The translations under genes and the position numbers were made by a program. The notes below the pieces were generated by a model. The model was not told the DNA's origin and made no database searches. It was given only the letters and a program-made list of their open reading frames with translations. Below are positions 62,617 to 64,000 of a stretch of DNA of 64,000 nucleotides, in pieces. The stretch's first letter is position 1, and every line of letters begins with the position of its first letter. This DNA comes from Enoplosus armatus (taxonomy: Eukaryota > Chordata > Actinopteri > Centrarchiformes > Enoplosidae). The DNA lies in NCBI RefSeq assembly GCF_043641665.1, contig NC_092190.1, positions 19,891,548 to 19,955,547 on the forward strand, given 5' to 3'.

Positions 62617-64000
62617 GTAAGATATATATTGTCTTTATAGATTGTCATACTTGTAGAATCTGACCAGATCAGAACAGAAACTTAACCATTCAATTTATTT
62701 CACCAAGGTGTTTAGTCATTGGGACCTCACAGGGCATCAGCCAGATGCTTTCTTCAGTCGCAGTGCATTGAAGAAGGTCTATCTTGTTTTAAGCTCTGGC
62801 TCGGGACATTTTCTATTATAAAGTCACTGGGCTTTCAAGTTGACCCAACATCAAGCCTTGAAAGTATTAATTATTTTAAAGGACCGCTTTGTGAATTTAA
62901 TAAGCCAAAAAACTGGCATTTATCAGGTTTTCTAGAATGCATCAGGCCTGTAAGCTCTTCATAATACATAATACAGCTCTGTTGGCAAAGGTTGAAACAG
63001 ACTTGTTAGAATACCCTTATAATTAAAAGCAAAAATGTGCACAACCATATTTTGTTTTGCACTGCTCACAAACAAATCTTATTTCTGTAAACCCTGAAAG
63101 ACAGAAGGGGACACACACACATATATATAGAAAATATGTATATGTGTATGTGTGTATATATATATATTATTTGACCTTGTCAACCATTAGTAGGCTCGAA
63201 ACAGTAATTAGAATACATGGAATGACAAAATTTGGAATGAGAAAGACTGAAATGGGTTTTAGAAGCAGATAATCATTGTCATGCAGATAATCAAGATACC
63301 AGTGTCCATATCTTACTTCCCCCTACATTATGTTCATTTTTCATCTAAAGCTAAAGCTAAACAAACGTTGTCAGATTACACCCCCCTTCCTAATGAGTGT
63401 ATTTCAAAATGAATGGCTGATTAAATTATATCATCATAGTATAATTTGGTCAGTTATTCCTCAGATTTGACAGAGGATGTAGCCAGAACTAAACAGGGAC
63501 CTCCCCTGGATTTGTCTTTTGGGTTGTAAAGTGGTTTACTCCAAACTGCTCCACCTGTCAAACTCTGGGTTATCATTAAAACCTCATTCACATCAGGTGC
63601 AGGGACTAAGGGAAGGTGTTTGCTTTTGATGCCACTGTAGAGGTGACTGTCAGAGCCATGCCAGTGTGTGAAGAGAGATAACACTGTCGGCAAAGCTAAT
63701 CAGCACAACACACTGTCAACAGTTTGCTCCCCTAAGCTTTTTTTTTTTTTTTTTGAGTTACTCTCTCCACTTGTCAACTGATTTATTCGACAGGAACCCC
63801 ATTTTAACAATAGCACCCCCACTAATTGCTCTATTAATTCTCTGTCGCTTGGTATTTAATTTCTGCAGCCTGTTTCCATCTGGCAAGGGACTAATGGGGA
63901 AAAATGGTTTGAGTCCACTGCTGCCGCAAAGAACATGTTAACTTTAGTTTCGTATTTTATAATTTGACTTGGTTGACGCTCAAACCAGAAAAGCCATCAA
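62617..64000 (+). other. adarb1: start of the adarb1 intron after the dsRBD exon
   Basis: The intron opens with GTAAGA after the LHLPQ codons and continues past the window edge. The next expected exon (VLADAVSRLV in mammals) was looked for and not found. It holds an AC/AT simple repeat near 63.1 kb and a T tract near 63.74 kb. Confidence 0.85.
63111..63168. repeat. mixed AC/AT/GT simple repeat
   Basis: A degenerate purine-pyrimidine alternating tract, partly self-complementary. Confidence 0.85.

Overview
The window looks like nuclear DNA from a ray-finned (probably percomorph teleost) fish. It has small coding exons bounded by GT/AG sites, very long introns, many CA/GT microsatellites and several fish-type dispersed repeats. 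No tRNA, rRNA, CRISPR array, operon or bacterial feature was seen.

One gene can be recognised with confidence: adarb1 (ADAR2, the adenosine-to-inosine RNA-editing deaminase), on the + strand. The window holds its 5' part. Three coding exons are supported: an alternative arginine-rich (R-domain) exon at 40535-40634, the canonical start exon at 58491-58565, and a large exon at 61691-62616 with both double-stranded-RNA-binding domains. The deaminase exons lie beyond the right edge. The R-domain exon splices in frame to the start exon and would add 49 residues to the N-terminus. Three further segments with good splice sites (10131-10206, 18241-18329, 39511-39546) could be untranslated 5' exons. 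A 66-nt phase-preserving segment (48850-48915) could be a cassette exon.

The main finding is in the 3.1 kb intron between the start exon and the large exon. The 3' end of that intron (61579-61681) can fold on a segment about 0.55 kb upstream (60933-61036) into an imperfect RNA duplex with about 78 base pairs. Exactly 47 nt upstream of the normal acceptor, inside this duplex, lies an AA dinucleotide (61642-61643). This is the geometry of the ADAR2 auto-editing switch known in rodents: editing AA to AI makes a new acceptor, adds 47 nt and shifts the frame. Adenosines also sit at the positions equivalent to the rodent +10, +23 and +24 sites, two of them in A.C mismatches. ADAR2 protein would thus limit its own production, with this duplex as both substrate and sensor.

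Layout: 1-40500, mostly non-coding DNA with repeats (a percomorph dispersed repeat near 1.8-2.15 and 3.9 kb, a hAT-like non-autonomous element at 27.8-28.4 kb, a PIF/Harbinger-like remnant near 35.5 kb) and possible 5' UTR exons; 40516-40634, R-domain exon; 40635-58490, long intron; 58491-58565, start exon; 58566-61690, auto-editing intron; 61691-62616, dsRBD exon; 62617-64000, start of the next intron. All assignments were made by eye. The choice between teleost paralogues adarb1a and adarb1b, and the transcription start, cannot be settled here.
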